Shown here: one piece after another, positions 33,830 to 42,892 of the stretch
How the letters are laid out: each line of letters starts with the position of its first letter
Numbering within the stretch: position 1 is the first letter of the stretch
NCBI RefSeq assembly: GCF_002754195.1
Contig: NZ_PEEU01000001.1
Span: 6,138,001 to 6,202,000, forward strand
DNA length: 64,000 nucleotides
Source: Flavobacterium sp. 9
Lineage (GTDB): Bacteria; Bacteroidota; Bacteroidia; Flavobacteriales; Flavobacteriaceae
Direction: 5' to 3'
Made by a program: the position numbers and the translations under genes
Notes under the pieces: model-generated
What the model was told of the DNA's origin: nothing
Databases searched by the model: none
Seen by the model: only the letters and a program-made list of their open reading frames with translations

Positions 33830-35014
33830 ATGGAAGCATTAAAAGGAATAAATCTAATAGAAAATAAAAGTATAGCAATTATTGGCGGTGGTCCGGGCGG
33901 ACTTACTTTAGCAAGACTTTTACAGCTTAAAGGCGCAAACGTAAAAGTATACGAAAGAGACGAAAATAGACATATAAGATTGCAAGGCGCGACGCTCGAT
34001 TTGCACTTTGAATCTGGGTTGAAAGCAATTGAAGCTGCTGGTTTGCTGAACGCTTTCAAAGAAAACTACAGACCTGACAACGACAAATATCGCGTTGTGG
34101 ATCAAAACGGAATCATTTTTCATGACGATCATCAGAAAGAATCAACGGGTGATTTCGGCGACGAATGGTTTAGACCGGAAATCGATCGCGGACCGTTAAG
34201 AGATATTTTGCTAGATTCGCTTGAGTCAGAAACTGTTGTTTGGAACAGTCATATTGTTTCGGTAGAAAATATTGAGAATGTGTGGCAAATTGTTTTTCAA
34301 AACGGAAACATTGCAAATGCCGATATTGTTATTGGAGCTGATGGCGCCAATTCTAAAATCCGTCCGTTTGTTACGCCAATCAAACCTGTTTATTCGGGCG
34401 TTACTTATTTGGTTGGAAATATTGAAAACTCAGAAAAGAATACTCCGCAAATTAATGACTTATTAAAAGGCGGGAAAATATCGGCAATGGCAGATTCTAA
34501 AACCTTGTTTTTAAGCGCTAAAGGCGACGGAAGTTTAGATTTTTATATTGGATGGAAAACGGATGAAAATTGGACAGCAAAAAGTGGTATTGATTTTAAA
34601 AATGTAAAACAAGTTCAAGCTTGGTTTAATAAAGAATTCAAGAATTGGTCAGGTATTTGGCAGGAATTATTTAAGGAAAATGAAACGACTTTTGTTCCAA
34701 GACCTTTATACGGAATGCCTTCTGATCAAAACTGGGAATCGCAATCGAATATTACTTTGCTTGGTGACGCGGCGCATTTACTGCCTCCAAACGGTGAAGG
34801 TGTAAATGCGGCAATGCTTGATGCGCTTGAATTATGCGAAAATCTAACCAATGGAAAATTTCCGAATCTAAAAGAAGCAATTACTGATTATGAAAAAGAA
34901 ATGTTCGAAAGATTTGTCAAGGAAGAAAAAGTAACTGAAGAGTTTCTGGATTTTATGTACTCGCCAAAAGGCTTGGAAATCATGGTCGAAATGTTTCATG
35001 AATTACCAAATTGA
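33830..35014 (+). CDS. FAD-dependent monooxygenase, TetX-like paralogue 1
   Basis: The 394-residue group A flavoprotein monooxygenase has SIAIIGGGPGGLTLARLL (about residues 14-31) for FAD and DG/GD motif GDAAHLLPPNGEGVNAAMLD (about residues 312-331). RxxLR-like GPLRDILLDSL is also present. It resembles Tet(X) but has GATLDLHFESG where Tet(X) has GGTLDLHKGSG, and PPNGEGVN where Tet(X) has PPFAGQGVN. These lie in the flavin and substrate pocket. A tetracycline substrate is therefore doubtful. It may hydroxylate another aromatic compound. AraC gene immediately upstream. Confidence 0.85.
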   Translation: MEALKGINLIENKSIAIIGGGPGGLTLARLLQLKGANVKVYERDENRHIRLQGATLDLHFESGLKAIEAAGLLNAFKENYRPDNDKYRVVDQNGIIFHDDHQKESTGDFGDEWFRPEIDRGPLRDILLDSLESETVVWNSHIVSVENIENVWQIVFQNGNIANADIVIGADGANSKIRPFVTPIKPVYSGVTYLVGNIENSEKNTPQINDLLKGGKISAMADSKTLFLSAKGDGSLDFYIGWKTDENWTAKSGIDFKNVKQVQAWFNKEFKNWSGIWQELFKENETTFVPRPLYGMPSDQNWESQSNITLLGDAAHLLPPNGEGVNAAMLDALELCENLTNGKFPNLKEAITDYEKEMFERFVKEEKVTEEFLDFMYSPKGLEIMVEMFHELPN

Positions 35015-35134
35015 TTTTATAATGTAAAAGTTATTCTTTCGTCAAAATTTACTTCTGAAAGTGAGATAAATTCTATCTTAGCAATTGCAAAAATTAAAGA
35101 GATAGTTGAAGATTAACTTATACAGATAAAATTA

Positions 35135-35614
35135 ATGGGAGTTTACACGTACGTGGAAGTTTATAAAAAAGATCAGAGTTATATTATAAGTGAGAATTCT
35201 GTTTTAGGAATTTTTCAGGTAGATCATGAAGGTAAAGATAAATTTAGGCTGAGTAATTATTCTAAATCTTTTTATGGAGGTATTCGCTCTTTGGATATGC
35301 TTAAATTTGTAAATCTGGGTTATACGTATGAAGTTTACGAAGATTATTTTAAGCTATTTATGTTTTATGCCTTAGCTTCTGGTGATTATGGTGAAACTAC
35401 GACAACTGTAGATGGAAAAGTTGAAGGACTATTATTTGAACCTGTTCGTGTTCTGAGAGGAATTGAATCTTTATTGCAAATTATTAAATACTTTGAAAGT
35501 GATGCTTTAAAAGAACTACAAGAGTATAATGAATTGGAAAATTTAGAGGAATTAAAAGAAATTCTCCTAAAAGCTATAGAAGAGGATAGTTTGATAGGTT
35601 GTGCAACTGCTTAA
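35135..35614 (+). CDS. Hypothetical protein
   Basis: The 159-residue cytoplasmic product (MGVYTYVEVYKKDQSYIISE) is acidic and not recognised. Its C-terminal half is helical (LEELKEILLKAIEEDS). Its style resembles small immunity-type proteins of Flavobacteria, an inference from general character only. It ends 26 bases before the preferred ATG of the next AraC gene, whose possible GTG start overlaps it. Confidence 0.55.
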   Translation: MGVYTYVEVYKKDQSYIISENSVLGIFQVDHEGKDKFRLSNYSKSFYGGIRSLDMLKFVNLGYTYEVYEDYFKLFMFYALASGDYGETTTTVDGKVEGLLFEPVRVLRGIESLLQIIKYFESDALKELQEYNELENLEELKEILLKAIEEDSLIGCATA

Positions 35615-35639
35615 GGATTTAGATTTTAAAACACTAAAA

Positions 35640-36398
35640 ATGCCATCTGACGAAATTCAATATAAAAAAAACTTGTCTGACGAATCTATAACAGATTTTG
35701 TTGAGTGTTTTTGGATGGTTGATAATTCGACGGGAGTTGAAAAAGAAGTTGTTGTGATGCCAGATGCCAATTTTGACTTGGTTTTTTCGAAAGATAAAGA
35801 CGAGCCATTTCAGATTTATTTACTTGGACTTGGAACTTTATATGATAAAAGAAATATCGAAGCTAATACTAAAATGTTCTTTATTAGCTTCAAACTTTTG
35901 GCAGCTGAATATATTTTTCAGCAATCTATAGCGCATCTTTTAAATGAGTTTCAGTTATTGCCAAATAATTATTTGGGGTTTGTAGAAAGTGATCTTGATG
36001 ATTTTGATTCTTTTTGTTTGAAAGCAAATCATATTATAAAAGAATTGATTCCAAAAACGATTGACAGTAGAAAACAAAAGCTTTTTGAGTTAATTTATAC
36101 TTCAAATGGAGAAATGTCGATTAAAGAATTCTCAGAGAAAACATTCTGGGAAAGCCGACAAATAAACCGTTATTTCACAAAGTATTTTGGAATTTCTCTC
36201 AAAGTTTACTGCGGATTTCTGCGCTTTCGGGTTTCATTCGACCAAATCAAAAAAGGAGAACTTTATCCTGAACTTAATTTTTCTGATCAGGCTCATTTTA
36301 GCAGAGAAGTTAAAAAATTATCCGGCGTAAATCCGCGTGAATTATCCAGAAATGAAAACGACCGATTTATTCAAGTTTCCGCTATAGACAACAAGTAA
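35640..36398 (+). CDS. AraC family regulator
   Basis: The 252-residue protein has an N-terminal domain of the DUF6597/AraC_N type (VECFWMVDNSTGVEKEVVVMPDANFDLVFS). Its C-terminal HTH is FSEKTFWESRQINRYFTKYF and LNFSDQAHFSREVKKLSG. The ATG at 35640 is chosen; a GTG at 35601 would overlap the upstream gene. It precedes a second TetX-like gene by 32 bases in the same orientation, so both are likely in one transcript or autoregulated together. Confidence 0.85.
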   Translation: MPSDEIQYKKNLSDESITDFVECFWMVDNSTGVEKEVVVMPDANFDLVFSKDKDEPFQIYLLGLGTLYDKRNIEANTKMFFISFKLLAAEYIFQQSIAHLLNEFQLLPNNYLGFVESDLDDFDSFCLKANHIIKELIPKTIDSRKQKLFELIYTSNGEMSIKEFSEKTFWESRQINRYFTKYFGISLKVYCGFLRFRVSFDQIKKGELYPELNFSDQAHFSREVKKLSGVNPRELSRNENDRFIQVSAIDNK

Positions 36399-36403
36399 TT
36401 TTG

Positions 36404-36426
36404 TGCTGTAAATATTAAATACAGCA
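36404..36426. promoter_or_regulatory. Inverted repeat directly before the TetX-like gene 2
   Basis: TGCTGTA-AATATTAAA-TACAGCA is a perfect 7-bp palindrome with a 9-base spacer, ending five bases before the ATG at 36431. It may be an operator or a translation-control hairpin. The spacer is A/T-only. Confidence 0.5.
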
Positions 36427-36430
36427 AATT

Positions 36431-37600
36431 ATGTTATTAAAAGATAAAAAAGTAGCAATCATAGGCGGCGGACCTGTAGGCTTAACCACAGCAAGACTTT
36501 TACAGCAAAAAGGTGTAGATGTAACCGTTTATGAATGGGATAAAAATGCACAATCAAGAATATCTGGAGGAACGCTGGACATTCATAAAGGTTCTGGTCA
36601 AATGGCGCTCGAAAAAGCGGGTTTACTAGAATTATACTATCATTATGCAAGACCAACCGGAGAACGCAGTTTAGATATTCATGCCAATATTCTCGAAGAA
36701 AGTTTGCCTACGGAAGAAAACAAGTTTGATCGTCCGGAAATTGACAGAAATCATCTGAGAAAAATTCTGCTTGACAGTTTAGATAAAAATACGGTTGTTT
36801 GGGACAGTCAATTAACTGAACTTGAAAAACTAGACGATCAATATCGTTTGCATTTTCAGAACGGAAAAACTGCATTGGCTGATTTTGTAATTGTTGCTAA
36901 TGGTGGAAAAAGTAAAGCAAGACAAATAGTTACGGATATTGTTCCGCAATATACTGGTACTTATATTATTCAGGGTGAAGTTCTTGATCCCCAAAAAAGT
37001 TGTCCTTTATTTAAAAAACTTTGTGGTGAAGAAAATACAATGGCTCTTGCCGAAAGAAAAATGCTTTTTTGCCAGGTAAAATCTAACGGCGCTTTGAATT
37101 ATTATCTTTCTTTTAAAATTGACGAAAATTGGGTTGAAAAAGAAAATATGGATTTTTCTAACAAAGAAATGGTTCTTAATTATCTCGATAAACTTTTTGT
37201 GAATTGGGATTCGACATTCAAGGAATTATTTAACGCAACTGATAATTTTGTTGGATTGCCAATGCGGAGAATGTTCTTGAATGAACCTTGGCAAAGTCAA
37301 AGCAATATTACGTTGGTTGGTGACGCTGCACACGTAATGCCTCCATTTGCCGGAATTGGTGTAAATATTGGTTTACTAGACGCTTTACATTTGGCGAAAA
37401 GCCTTACTGAAGAAGATTTTCCTGATCTGCTTTCGGCCGTAAAAGATTACGAACGAAAAATGATTGTTTATGCAAGCGAAGCGCAGGAACAAACACAAAT
37501 GGCGGAAGAAGGAATACATTCTGATGAAGGTTTTGAAGAAAATCGAAAAGCTAAAGAAGAATGGGATCAAAAAATATTAGAGCCAAAAGAGATAAAATAA
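36431..37600 (+). CDS. FAD-dependent monooxygenase, Tet(X)-like paralogue 2
   Basis: The 389-residue protein keeps the features of Tet(X): VAIIGGGPVGLTTARLLQQK (about residues 8-27), SGGTLDIHKGSGQMALEKAG and GDAAHVMPPFAGIGVNIGLL (about residues 301-320). It is markedly closer to Tet(X) than paralogue 1, including the conserved Pro-Pro-Phe-Ala-Gly flavin loop. Tet(X) hydroxylates tetracyclines with FAD and NADPH; whether this chromosomal relative does cannot be judged from sequence. It lies in an AraC-monooxygenase unit and ends with a terminator. Confidence 0.87.
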   Translation: MLLKDKKVAIIGGGPVGLTTARLLQQKGVDVTVYEWDKNAQSRISGGTLDIHKGSGQMALEKAGLLELYYHYARPTGERSLDIHANILEESLPTEENKFDRPEIDRNHLRKILLDSLDKNTVVWDSQLTELEKLDDQYRLHFQNGKTALADFVIVANGGKSKARQIVTDIVPQYTGTYIIQGEVLDPQKSCPLFKKLCGEENTMALAERKMLFCQVKSNGALNYYLSFKIDENWVEKENMDFSNKEMVLNYLDKLFVNWDSTFKELFNATDNFVGLPMRRMFLNEPWQSQSNITLVGDAAHVMPPFAGIGVNIGLLDALHLAKSLTEEDFPDLLSAVKDYERKMIVYASEAQEQTQMAEEGIHSDEGFEENRKAKEEWDQKILEPKEIK

Positions 37601-37618
37601 CAATCCATTTTTTAAATG

Positions 37619-37656
37619 AAAAACCTCCAAAGTCATCTGATTTTGGAGGTTTTTTG
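37619..37656 (+). terminator. Terminator after TetX-like gene 2
   Basis: AAAAACCTCCAAA pairs with TTTGGAGGTTTTT around a 9-base loop, with a T-run at the end. Confidence 0.85.
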
Positions 37657-37893
37657 TCTTATAAGTTCATTACTTCCTTTATTGTAGATTTTTGTCATTA
37701 ATTTTGAGAAACGCTGTAGTAATTGTTTAATAAGCGCTATTATTATCTTGGATTAACTAATTATTTAACATAAATATATTTTTTATATTCAATAAAATAA
37801 TGCTATTTTTATAAAAAAAATCCTTATAATTTTAAATTATCGAGATTGTTTTATTTCCATCCAAAAGTTAACTATAAAACCCGAAAAGCCACA
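37657..37893. other. A/T-rich spacer before serine hydrolase
   Basis: I see no gene and no recognisable repeat. A/T content is high and suits a promoter region for the hydrolase gene. A weak upstream in-frame extension of that gene exists from 37846 but lacks a start with support. Confidence 0.5.
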
Positions 37894-39480
37894 ATGTTCA
37901 AAAACAATCGCTACTCCAGAAAAGGAACAACTATTTTAACTTCATTGCTTTTTATTTGCCTTGCTTCTACTCCAACTTTCGCACAATTAACATCACAAAA
38001 AATTGATTTATTGATGGAAGATGCTTTGACAAAATTTAAAGTTGCCGGCGCTTCGATCGCAATTGTCAAAGATGGAAAAATAATTCACCAAAAAGGATAT
38101 GGAGTTGCTTCTATTGAAACTAAAAAAGCGGTAAACGAGAACACAAATTTTCAAATTGCATCAAATAGTAAAGCATTTACAACTGCGGCACTTTCTATTC
38201 TTGAAGACGAAGGAAAATTGAAATGGACGGATAAAGTAAAAGATCATATTCCTGAGTTTAAAATGTATAACGATTATGTAACTGAGAATTTCAATATTCA
38301 GGATTTGTTAACGCATCGCAGCGGACTTGGTTTAGGCGTTGGTGATTTGATGTTTTTTCCTGATGGATCAAACTTTACGATTAAAGATGTCCTGAATAGT
38401 TTTCAATATTTTAAACCGGTTTCTGCTTTTAGAACGCAATATGATTATGATAATTTGCTTTATATTGTTGCAGGCGAATTGATTGCGAGAACAAGCGGAA
38501 TGAGTTATGAAGCATTTGTACAAAAGAGAATTATAGAGCCTTTGCAAATGAATAATAGTTTTGCTGCAAGCAATTTAATCAAAGACAAAAGCAATTTGGC
38601 TGTAGCACATTCATCAGAATCCGGAACTATAAAAACAATTGACAGTTTTGGAATTCAAATGAATGGCGCAGCAGGCGGAATAATTTCGAATGTTGCAGAT
38701 ATGGCAAAATGGATGACGGTTGCTATGAATAAAGGACAATATGGACCTGATTTGAAAACTACATTATTTTCTGAGAAAAACCATAACGAAATGTGGCGCA
38801 TTCATACTGTTGAAGAAGCAGATCAAAATCCCAGATATAATTCTCATTTTAGAGGTTATGGTTTAGGTTGGGAATTAGCAGATGTAAAAGGAAACTTAGA
38901 AGTATCTCACACGGGAGGTTTGCCTGGAATGTTGTCGATTGTAAAAATGTATCCTGATCAGAATCTAGGTATCGTAATTTTGACAAATACTCAAAATGGC
39001 GGCGCTGGACTTTTTATTGCGGTTTCAAATGCTATTTCGGACAGTTATTTAGGATTGGATGATTTTGGATGGACAGATAAAATGGTCACTTGGATGAGTC
39101 AGGATGAAGCTGGTGGAGACGATGTAACTAAAAAAGTATGGGAAAAAGCAGCGTCTTCAAAGAATGTAAAAATCAAAAATGAAGATTTTATAGGTGTTTA
39201 CGCAGACAAATGGTTTGGAGAAATTGAAGTTTTCGAAAAGAATAAACAATTATGGTTTAAATCATATCGTTCGCCTAAATTAAATGGCCCAATGGCTTTT
39301 TATAACGCTAATACATTTGCTATAAAATGGGAATATCGAGCAATGAATTGTGATGCATTTGCTATGTTTTCACTTGATGAAACTGGCAAAGCACAAGCTA
39401 TTAAAATGAAAGGTATTTCTCCAAATATTGATTTTAGTTTTGACTTTCAGGATTTGGACTTAAAAAGAGTTCAGAAATAA
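37894..39480 (+). CDS. Serine hydrolase (class C beta-lactamase/DD-peptidase family)
   Basis: The 528-residue protein has a signal peptide (TILTSLLFICLASTPTFAQ). The beta-lactamase-related fold has the SxxK motif ASNSKAFTTAALS (about residues 88-100), the YxN-type motif QYDYDNLLYIVAGE and HTGGLPGM near the third active-site motif. A C-terminal beta domain (about residues 415-528, DUF3471-like) follows. It is probably an exported esterase or D-amino peptidase, not necessarily a beta-lactamase. The start at 37894 is chosen because it gives the normal signal peptide. Confidence 0.87.
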   Translation: MFKNNRYSRKGTTILTSLLFICLASTPTFAQLTSQKIDLLMEDALTKFKVAGASIAIVKDGKIIHQKGYGVASIETKKAVNENTNFQIASNSKAFTTAALSILEDEGKLKWTDKVKDHIPEFKMYNDYVTENFNIQDLLTHRSGLGLGVGDLMFFPDGSNFTIKDVLNSFQYFKPVSAFRTQYDYDNLLYIVAGELIARTSGMSYEAFVQKRIIEPLQMNNSFAASNLIKDKSNLAVAHSSESGTIKTIDSFGIQMNGAAGGIISNVADMAKWMTVAMNKGQYGPDLKTTLFSEKNHNEMWRIHTVEEADQNPRYNSHFRGYGLGWELADVKGNLEVSHTGGLPGMLSIVKMYPDQNLGIVILTNTQNGGAGLFIAVSNAISDSYLGLDDFGWTDKMVTWMSQDEAGGDDVTKKVWEKAASSKNVKIKNEDFIGVYADKWFGEIEVFEKNKQLWFKSYRSPKLNGPMAFYNANTFAIKWEYRAMNCDAFAMFSLDETGKAQAIKMKGISPNIDFSFDFQDLDLKRVQK

Positions 39481-39527
39481 AGAGATTTCGCATAGATTCA
39501 GGATCAGTATTTTTAAGGTATTAAGCT

Positions 39528-40184
39528 ATGACAGCAAAAGATTTATTATACAAAATATTAGACTATAATTATTTGTGGTCTTCACCGGAAAGAAGAAATT
39601 CTAAACCTGCAAAAATTAGACTTTCGCAAATCGAAACACTTTTGGAAGCTTTTGAATTGACAAAAAAATATGTCAATCCGTTAGTGCAAATAAAATACTC
39701 GTTTACCGGTAATACCGAAAAACTTACCAGAGCGCAGCATCTAAATAAGTTAACAAATCTTGAATATGTCTTATCAGGAGAATTTCTTCATGACAGAGAA
39801 AAAGATGCAAATAATGAATTATCAGATAAAATAATAACACAAATAACGGCTTTGTATTCTGATCCTGACCTTCTTGATCATATCAGGCACAGAACGGTTG
39901 ATATTGGTTGGCTTTTTAGTGATTTGATGAATTTTAGAGAAGAAATTTATAAAGTAACGCTTCCGGAAAACGGAATGTCAGAAGGCTTTTCAAGCGGATT
40001 GCATTATAGTTTTTATCTAAAAAGACAACTGAAAGATATAATAAAAGCAAATCTTTCAGACATTGACGAAACGCTTTGGGAAATCCTGGATCCTTATAAA
40101 AGAGAAGTTAGCAAAGAAGAAATCAATTATCAGGATGTAAACTTAGATGTTATTGATCATGAATGGATAATCGATAATTATTAA
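39528..40184 (+). CDS. Hypothetical protein
   Basis: The 218-residue cytoplasmic product is acidic and helical and not recognised. It starts MTAKDLLYKILDYNYLWSSP and ends in a D/E-rich tail (YKREVSKEEINYQDVNLDVI). It follows the serine hydrolase by 48 bases and may be co-transcribed. No function is suggested. Confidence 0.55.
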   Translation: MTAKDLLYKILDYNYLWSSPERRNSKPAKIRLSQIETLLEAFELTKKYVNPLVQIKYSFTGNTEKLTRAQHLNKLTNLEYVLSGEFLHDREKDANNELSDKIITQITALYSDPDLLDHIRHRTVDIGWLFSDLMNFREEIYKVTLPENGMSEGFSSGLHYSFYLKRQLKDIIKANLSDIDETLWEILDPYKREVSKEEINYQDVNLDVIDHEWIIDNY

Positions 40185-40232
40185 AATTTTCGGCATAAAT
40201 AAAAACTTTAATTTTTTTCGGATAATCTTTTT

Positions 40233-40240
40233 TATATTAG
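40233..40240 (+). promoter_or_regulatory. Candidate -7 element TATATTAG upstream of the AlgI-like gene
   Basis: TATATTAG followed by C is a TAnnTTTG variant, about 144 bases before the AlgI-like ATG. The same TATATTAGC occurs at 57352, 59344, 59963 and 61495. Confidence 0.4.
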
Positions 40241-40384
40241 CCGAAAATACCAGTATTATTTATACTTAAAGACAATCTGAATTGAAGCTATTGGAGTCAA
40301 TTTTATTGTTAGTCTAAACATTTTGCATTATGCTGAATGAAACTACTGGACAAACAATAAATACCACAAAAATAGACTAAAAAC

Positions 40385-41821
40385 ATGCTTTTTAATTCCA
40401 TAAACTTTGTTCTCTTTTTACCGTTTGTTTTTATATTATATTGGTTTATTGCAAAAGGAAATTTAAGGCTTCAGAATGTAATTTTACTTGTTTCCAGTTA
40501 CTTTTTTTATGCTTGTTGGGATTGGAGATTTCTATTTCTTCTCGTTTTCTCGACATTATTAGATTATTACACAGGTATTAAAATGTGTGATGCGAAAACT
40601 GAGAAAGCTAAGAAGTTTTGGTTTTGGTTAAGTATTTCTGTTAATCTTGGTTTTCTTGGAGTTTTTAAATATTACAATTTTTTCATCGAATCTTTTTCAG
40701 AAATTTTAAGTGGCGTTGGATTAAAGTTTGATGTCTGGACCTTAAAAATTATACTTCCCGTAGGTATTTCGTTCTATACCTTTCACGGTTTATCTTATGT
40801 AATTGACATTTATAAAAACCGAATAAAAGCAGAGAAAAACTTTATCGATTATTCACTTTTTGTTAGCTTTTTCCCATTGTTAGTTGCGGGGCCAATCGAA
40901 CGTGCGACGCACCTTTTGCCTCAAATTCAAAAAAAGAGAACTTTTGATTACGCAAATGCTGTAGATGGTTTGAGGCAGATTTTGTGGGGATTATTCAAGA
41001 AAATCGTCATTGCAGATCAATGTGCCGAATATGCAAATCAGATTTTTAATGGTTCTGAAGCTTATTCCGGGAGTGATCATGTTTTAGGCGCTATTTTCTT
41101 TACGTTTCAAATTTATGGTGATTTCTCCGGTTATTCTGATATTGCTTTAGGAACCGCGCGTTTGTTTGGAATCGAGTTATTGAGAAATTTTGCTTTTCCG
41201 TATTTTTCACGTGATATTGCCGAGTTTTGGAGACGTTGGCACATTTCGCTTTCTACTTGGTTTAGAGATTATCTCTATATTCCGCTTGGCGGAAGCAAAG
41301 GAAGCATGTTGATGAAAGTGCGAAACGTTTTAATTATTTTCATCGTAAGCGGATTATGGCATGGCGCAAATTGGACTTTTGTAGTTTGGGGATTACTGAA
41401 TGCGCTATATATTATGCCTTCGATTGTATTAAATTCGAATAGAAATAATCTCGAAATTGTTGCAAAAGGAAAATATTTACCAAGTTTGAAGGATGTATTC
41501 GCTATCGCAATTACATTTGGTTTAACCGTTTTTGCATGGATTTTCTTCAGAGCCGAAAGTTTAAGTCGTGCAATACAATATATTTCTCAAATATTTTCAA
41601 AATCCTTATTCTCAGTTCCTACTGTAAGACCATCTTATTTGTTTGTTTTGCTTTTAATTTTTATACTTATCGAATGGTTTGGCAGAGAAAGAGAATATGC
41701 AATTGCTCGCCTTGGTTTAAAATGGAATCGAGGTTTTAGATATGCAATGTATTATGCCATTATTATCGCAGTATTTTGGTTTGGAGGAAAAGAATCTCAA
41801 TTTATTTACTTCCAATTTTAA
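40385..41821 (+). CDS. MBOAT O-acyltransferase (AlgI-like)
   Basis: The 478-residue membrane protein has about ten transmembrane segments. Its MBOAT signatures are NLGFLGVFKYYNFFIESFSE, WRRWHISLSTWFRDYLYIPL (about residues 282-301) and the catalytic His in SGLWHGANWTFVVW (about residues 323-336). Such enzymes bring an acetyl group across the inner membrane for O-acetylation of an exopolysaccharide or cell-wall glycan. A partner gene starts four bases after the stop. No polymerase or export genes adjoin. Confidence 0.9.
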   Translation: MLFNSINFVLFLPFVFILYWFIAKGNLRLQNVILLVSSYFFYACWDWRFLFLLVFSTLLDYYTGIKMCDAKTEKAKKFWFWLSISVNLGFLGVFKYYNFFIESFSEILSGVGLKFDVWTLKIILPVGISFYTFHGLSYVIDIYKNRIKAEKNFIDYSLFVSFFPLLVAGPIERATHLLPQIQKKRTFDYANAVDGLRQILWGLFKKIVIADQCAEYANQIFNGSEAYSGSDHVLGAIFFTFQIYGDFSGYSDIALGTARLFGIELLRNFAFPYFSRDIAEFWRRWHISLSTWFRDYLYIPLGGSKGSMLMKVRNVLIIFIVSGLWHGANWTFVVWGLLNALYIMPSIVLNSNRNNLEIVAKGKYLPSLKDVFAIAITFGLTVFAWIFFRAESLSRAIQYISQIFSKSLFSVPTVRPSYLFVLLLIFILIEWFGREREYAIARLGLKWNRGFRYAMYYAIIIAVFWFGGKESQFIYFQF

Positions 41822-41824
41822 GCC

Positions 41825-42859
41825 ATGAAAAAATTTATTTTCAAAACCCTATTGTTTACGGTTCCTTTTTTGGCTTTATACATTATTACGTCTTTGTTTT
41901 ATTCTACAAAAGAAACTCCGGACTTATTGCGACTTGGTTATATACCAAATATTTATCAGGATTATAGAAAAGCTTTTGATTTTAGTAAAACTAAAAAGTA
42001 TGAGTTATTGTCTAAATCGAAACACAGAAAATTCAAAATTCTTACCATTGGAGATTCCTTTTCTGAGCAAGGCGCTATAGGATATAAAAATGAATTGGCA
42101 AATGATTTTACAGTTCTTCATGTTAACAGATTTATATCGAATAATCAAATTCAGACGTTAATGAATTTAGTAAATGGAGACTTTTTTGACACTTACAAAA
42201 TCAAGTATGTTGTGCTTCAAAATGTGGAACGCTTTATTATAGATAATAGCGAAAACATTGATTCTAATAGTAAATTAACTATTAAAGATATCGATACTTT
42301 GGTTGCTAATTCTAAACCCAAAAAAGAGGTTTTTAAATATGATTTTTTCTCCAGCGCAACCCTGAAATTTCCTTTATCGTCTACTCTGTTTTTCTTTAAG
42401 GAGAATTATTTGTCCAATAAACAGGTTTATAATGTTCAGCTTAATAGTAAATCTTTGTTTAGTAATAATTCGGATAAATTGCTGTTTTTCTATCAGGATT
42501 TTACTCAAACCAATAAAAATAATTTGGTAGAAAATTCAGAAAAACTCAATGAAATTTTAAATACAATATCTGGAAAACTCAAACAAAAAAATATAAAACT
42601 AATCGTGTTGCCATCACCGGACAAATACGATATGTATTATGATTATATAGTTGATAAAAAGAGTTTTACAAAGCCTTTGTTCTTTGAAAACTTTAAGAAA
42701 TTAAAAAAGGATTATAGCTATATTGATTCAAAGAAAATATTGTCTGAAAAATTAAAAACTCAAAAGGATATTTACTTTTTTGATGATACACATTGGTCTC
42801 CAATAGCATCAAAATTAATAGCAAACGAAATTAAAAATGTTATAAAAAAAGCTCCATAA
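41825..42859 (+). CDS. AlgJ/AlgX-like SGNH O-acetyltransferase partner
   Basis: The 344-residue protein has an N-terminal membrane anchor (FKTLLFTVPFLALYIITSLF). The SGNH-type active site has the nucleophile motif ILTIGDSFSEQGA (about residues 73-85) and the distal FFDDTHWSPIASK (DxxHW type, about residues 319-331). This arrangement is seen in AlgJ, AlgX and DltD-like acyl transferases that accept acetyl from AlgI at the periplasmic face. It is directly coupled to the MBOAT gene. Confidence 0.8.
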   Translation: MKKFIFKTLLFTVPFLALYIITSLFYSTKETPDLLRLGYIPNIYQDYRKAFDFSKTKKYELLSKSKHRKFKILTIGDSFSEQGAIGYKNELANDFTVLHVNRFISNNQIQTLMNLVNGDFFDTYKIKYVVLQNVERFIIDNSENIDSNSKLTIKDIDTLVANSKPKKEVFKYDFFSSATLKFPLSSTLFFFKENYLSNKQVYNVQLNSKSLFSNNSDKLLFFYQDFTQTNKNNLVENSEKLNEILNTISGKLKQKNIKLIVLPSPDKYDMYYDYIVDKKSFTKPLFFENFKKLKKDYSYIDSKKILSEKLKTQKDIYFFDDTHWSPIASKLIANEIKNVIKKAP

Positions 42860-42877
42860 TCTAATGGAGCTTTTTTA
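42844..42877 (+). terminator. Terminator overlapping the stop of the AlgJ-like gene
   Basis: AAAAAAGCTCCAT and ATGGAGCTTTTTT form a stem around AATCTA. The TAA stop (42857-42859) lies in the loop region. It also serves the convergent lepB gene. Confidence 0.8.
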
Positions 42878-42892
42878 TGATTTTACGAATGA

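Noticed and set aside
35601..35639. GTG start for the AraC gene at 35601
   Set aside because: It would overlap the upstream gene; the ATG at 35640 better fits the family's usual N-terminus.
33830..37600. Confident call of a tetracycline resistance gene
   Set aside because: Resemblance to Tet(X) is clear for gene 2, but activity and phylogenetic place cannot be judged from the sequence alone.
41536..41967. Two alternate-frame frames within the AlgI and AlgJ-like genes
   Set aside because: They overlap well-supported genes in other frames and show no domain signal.
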